From: Phocaeicola dorei
Lineage (GTDB): Bacteria; Bacteroidota; Bacteroidia; Bacteroidales; Bacteroidaceae
NCBI RefSeq assembly: GCF_013009555.1
Contig: NZ_CP046176.1
Span: 837,501-901,500 of the forward strand
Direction: 5' to 3'
DNA: 64,000 nucleotides
Below the pieces are notes generated by a model. The model did no database searches and had not been told where the DNA came from. It was given only the letters and a program-made list of their open reading frames with translations. The position numbers and the translations under genes are program-made. Positions 61,646-64,000 of this stretch are shown one piece after another. Position 1 is the stretch's first letter; each line of letters opens with the position of its first letter.

Positions 61646-62506
61646 ATGGAATTTCTATCACCTTTAAGATACCCTGGCGGTAAGGCTAAAGTTGCTGATT
61701 TCGTACAATGCTTAATCAAAGAAAACGCATTGCTCGATGGCACTTATGTTGAACCATATGTTGGAGGTGGTTCCGTTGCATTATCTTTGCTCTTTAATGA
61801 ATATGTCAGCGACATACATATAAATGATAAGGATATATCTATTTATGCCTTTTGGTATAGTGCCTTAAATAACGTGGATGCTCTCTGCAAGATGATAAAG
61901 GATACCCCTTTAAATGTTGAAACTTGGTTTAAACAAAAAGAAATTCAATCCAATAAAGAGAATTCTGACTTGTTAGAATTAGGCTTTTCTACATTCTTCT
62001 TGAATAGGACTAATCGCTCAGGAATCTTGAAAGCAGGAGTCATTGGCGGTTATGACCAAACTGGAAATTATAAGATTGATGCAAGATTCAACAAAGAAGA
62101 TTTGATAAAAAGGATTCAACGTATAGCAGATTATGCAGATAGAATCCATTTAACAAATGAAGATGCTGTTTCTTTAGTACAACGGTTAAAAAATGAATTA
62201 CCGTATAATACGTTATTTTATTTAGACCCACCATACTATGTAAAAGGTAAAGGACTTTATCTGAATTACTATAATGATACAGATCATCAAAATATAGCTA
62301 ACACTATAAGTGAGATTGCAAATTGTAAGTGGATTGTCTCTTATGATAATGTACCATTCATAACCAGCCTATATTCAAAATATAGACAGCAATGTTTTGA
62401 ATTGAATTATAGTGCGAGTAATTCCGGGAAAGGTAAAGAGATAATGGTATTTTGCGATGGCATAGTTATCCCCAAACACAAACTATTTAACCATTCTACA
62501 AAGTGA
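61646..62506 (+). CDS. Dam-type N6-adenine DNA methyltransferase (D12 class)
   Basis: 286-aa class D12 (Dam/DpnIIA-like) methyltransferase. The N-terminal SPLRYPGGKAKV (residues 5-16) and VEPYVGGGSVALSLLF (35-50) bind SAM. The catalytic motif LDPPYYVKGKGLYLNYY has DPPY at 194-197. FFLNRTNRSGIL is the typical D12 block. Many relatives methylate GATC, but the target cannot be read from sequence. It is placed between the ParB-fold gene (4-bp gap) and the ATPase gene (GTGA overlap), so it belongs to one polycistronic unit. It could be the protective arm of a restriction-like system. Confidence 0.93.
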   Translation: MEFLSPLRYPGGKAKVADFVQCLIKENALLDGTYVEPYVGGGSVALSLLFNEYVSDIHINDKDISIYAFWYSALNNVDALCKMIKDTPLNVETWFKQKEIQSNKENSDLLELGFSTFFLNRTNRSGILKAGVIGGYDQTGNYKIDARFNKEDLIKRIQRIADYADRIHLTNEDAVSLVQRLKNELPYNTLFYLDPPYYVKGKGLYLNYYNDTDHQNIANTISEIANCKWIVSYDNVPFITSLYSKYRQQCFELNYSASNSGKGKEIMVFCDGIVIPKHKLFNHSTK

Positions 62507-64000
62507 AAATAACGCACATTCATATCGAAAGATTTCGAGGATTTCAAAATGAAGATTTTGAAGTAGGCTCTTTGTTAACAGCAATTGCAGGGCAAAACGG
62601 AACTCAAAAGTCAACATTACTTGGTATTATAACACAAACTTTCACTCTTAAGACAGAAGATTCTATGAGAGTTGAAAAGCCCTTGTGTGGTGGTAGTTAT
62701 ATTTCCGCATTCAAAGATAAGTTTAGGTTATCACCTACTTTTGATAAACCAAAAGGTCATGAATGGACTATTTCCTTTGATGCAGGAATGGATGATTTTA
62801 CTGTTGAAAGTATCAAACGAACAGGAGATCCTAATGTCCGTTTTTGGAAAAAAGGAGCTAGGCAAGAAGGAGATGGATACATTTCCTTCCCCACAATCTT
62901 TTTAAGTCTAAAGCGATTAGTTCCAGTGGCAGAGGAAGCTAAAATCATTACAGATGATACATTATTAACGCAAGAAGAACTAAATGAGTTTAAGCAATTG
63001 CATAATAAAATTCTAATAGCACAAACTCCCATTTCTTCCGCAACAACAATCACATCAAAAAACAAGCAATCTATAGGTGTATCCACAGAACTATACGATT
63101 GGAATCAAAACTCTATGGGGCAAGATAATTTAGGTAAAATTATCTTGGCGTTATTTTCTTTTAAAAGATTACATGACAAATATCCCCGACAATACAAAGG
63201 CGGTATTTTGGCCATTGATGAGATGGATGCAACAATGTATCCCGCATCCCAAGTAGAGTTGTTAAAGGTTTTGCGCAAATATGCATCTAAGTTGAATTTG
63301 CAAATTTTATTTACAACTCATTCAATGTCTCTTCTTAAGGCAATGGATGATTTAGTTCAAGAAGTAACTAAAAAAGAAGAAACAGCCAATCAAGCAAAGA
63401 TCCTTTACCTTAAGAAGGTTGATGATAAGATTGCAATTAAACAGGGCGTGAACTTCAAAGGCATTCAATTGGATTTAAATGTTGTTGCAGAAGGAAATAA
63501 TCGCAAGAAAAACAGAATTACAGCATATACGGAAGACAAGGAAAATATCTTATTTGTAAAAGCTATTTTAAAGAGCAAGGCTTTTGTGTTGGATTTTGTG
63601 GATGTAACATTACCATGTTCAACATTAATGGAACTTGTAACCAAAAGAGTGCCTGCTTTTATATATCCATATTCTATTGTTATATTAGATGGGGATGTTA
63701 GAATGAATAAAAATGATCTCAGGAAAATCAACAATGCAGATAACATTTTGATTTTACCGGGAAATAAGTCTCCAGAAAGACTATTGGCCTCTTATTTGTA
63801 TAATCTATCTGATGTAGACCCATTATGGTCTAAGATTGCAGATGGGTACACAAAACAATTCTGTTTCCGAGAGTATTCCATGGAACAAATAAATGCAGGA
63901 GGTGAACTGGGGCGCCAAAATGCAAAAAAATGGTTTAATAGCCAATTAGAATATTGGGGGCGAAACGGTTGTAAAGTCCTTAATCCTTTTTTAAGTTCAA
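62503..64000 (+). CDS. OLD-like AAA ATPase with TOPRIM-like C-terminus (partial, runs off the window)
   Basis: The frame begins at GTG 62503, overlapping the methyltransferase stop (GTGA), and is open to the right edge (499 codons seen). The N-terminus THIHIERFRGFQNEDFEVG is the usual start of RecF/OLD-type ATPases. Walker A is GQNGTQKST (30-38), an ABC-signature-like NSMGQDNLGKI follows, Walker B is ILAIDEMDA (D239, E240), and the H-loop is FTTHS. The C-terminal half looks TOPRIM-like, with E344 in YTEDKENILFVKAIL and D396/D398 in IVILDGDVR. That layout matches OLD-family nucleases, including Gabija GajA, though it is no close match to any I can name. It was probably missed by ATG-only gene calling. 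Confidence 0.85.
   Translation, partial: MKITHIHIERFRGFQNEDFEVGSLLTAIAGQNGTQKSTLLGIITQTFTLKTEDSMRVEKPLCGGSYISAFKDKFRLSPTFDKPKGHEWTISFDAGMDDFTVESIKRTGDPNVRFWKKGARQEGDGYISFPTIFLSLKRLVPVAEEAKIITDDTLLTQEELNEFKQLHNKILIAQTPISSATTITSKNKQSIGVSTELYDWNQNSMGQDNLGKIILALFSFKRLHDKYPRQYKGGILAIDEMDATMYPASQVELLKVLRKYASKLNLQILFTTHSMSLLKAMDDLVQEVTKKEETANQAKILYLKKVDDKIAIKQGVNFKGIQLDLNVVAEGNNRKKNRITAYTEDKENILFVKAILKSKAFVLDFVDVTLPCSTLMELVTKRVPAFIYPYSIVILDGDVRMNKNDLRKINNADNILILPGNKSPERLLASYLYNLSDVDPLWSKIADGYTKQFCFREYSMEQINAGGELGRQNAKKWFNSQLEYWGRNGCKVLNPFLSS

Overview
The window is chromosomal DNA from a Bacteroidota gut-type bacterium, most likely the Bacteroides/Phocaeicola group. The reasons are the promoter elements (TAnnTTTG -7 boxes, often with TTTG about 20 bp upstream), the near absence of strong Shine-Dalgarno sites, and lineage-typical proteins: NigD-like and PepSY-like lipoproteins, DUF1573, DUF5683, DUF349, DUF6249, and an ExbB-ExbD-ExbD cluster. 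Most of the window is ordinary housekeeping sequence. Species is not assigned.

Layout, left to right. 1-5626 (minus) is a compact run parA-parB-DUF5683-LysM lytic transglycosylase-RelA/SpoT, the last cut by the window edge. 5884-8583 (plus) holds surE-lpxB and a NigD-like lipoprotein. 8575-11949 (minus) is rsfS-ftsH-cdsA. A tRNA-Gln(CUG) with a textbook promoter follows, then a DUF349 protein, mgtE and rsmA on the minus strand. 17057-19518 (plus) encodes a YbhN/UPF0104-type membrane protein overlapping pepD, and a guanine deaminase-like gene lies opposite. 20966-22451 is a tripartite HipB-HipS-HipT toxin-antitoxin operon preceded by three operator-like palindromes. 22564-28242 is one giant alpha-2-macroglobulin-like protein. 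28866-31042 is DUF1573-meaB, then pfkA and cmk-ispH on the minus strand. 33930-39133 carries tonB, a polyprenyl synthase, tatD, tRNA-Ser(GGA) and an exbB-unknown-exbD-exbD operon. 39332-44821 holds a GNAT enzyme, an M64 peptidase, an Lrp regulator, thyA-folA and an ECF sigma factor locus. 44953-52488 holds an rRNA m5C methyltransferase, topoisomerase III, a PepSY-like lipoprotein, a thioesterase and an SF1 helicase. 52654-57408 is the oxidative half of the TCA cycle as one operon: aconitase, isocitrate dehydrogenase, citrate synthase.

Two gene-free islands (about 20.2-20.8 kb and 57.5-58.05 kb) contain dispersed palindromic repeat modules. Both share a roughly 48-bp CTTCAGCC...GGCTGAAG element, in inverted pairs.

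From about 58.6 kb to the right edge the DNA changes character and looks acquired. A GC-rich CTnDOT-type tyrosine recombinase gene is cut off exactly at the His of its catalytic HxxR box. It is followed by an AT-rich, tightly coupled three-gene operon: a ParB-fold protein with an EGNRR motif, a Dam-type N6-adenine methyltransferase, and an OLD-like AAA ATPase with a TOPRIM-like C-terminus, incomplete at the edge. This is the best candidate in the window for a poorly described system. By architecture it reads as a modification-linked, phage-defence-like cassette, but that function is inference only.
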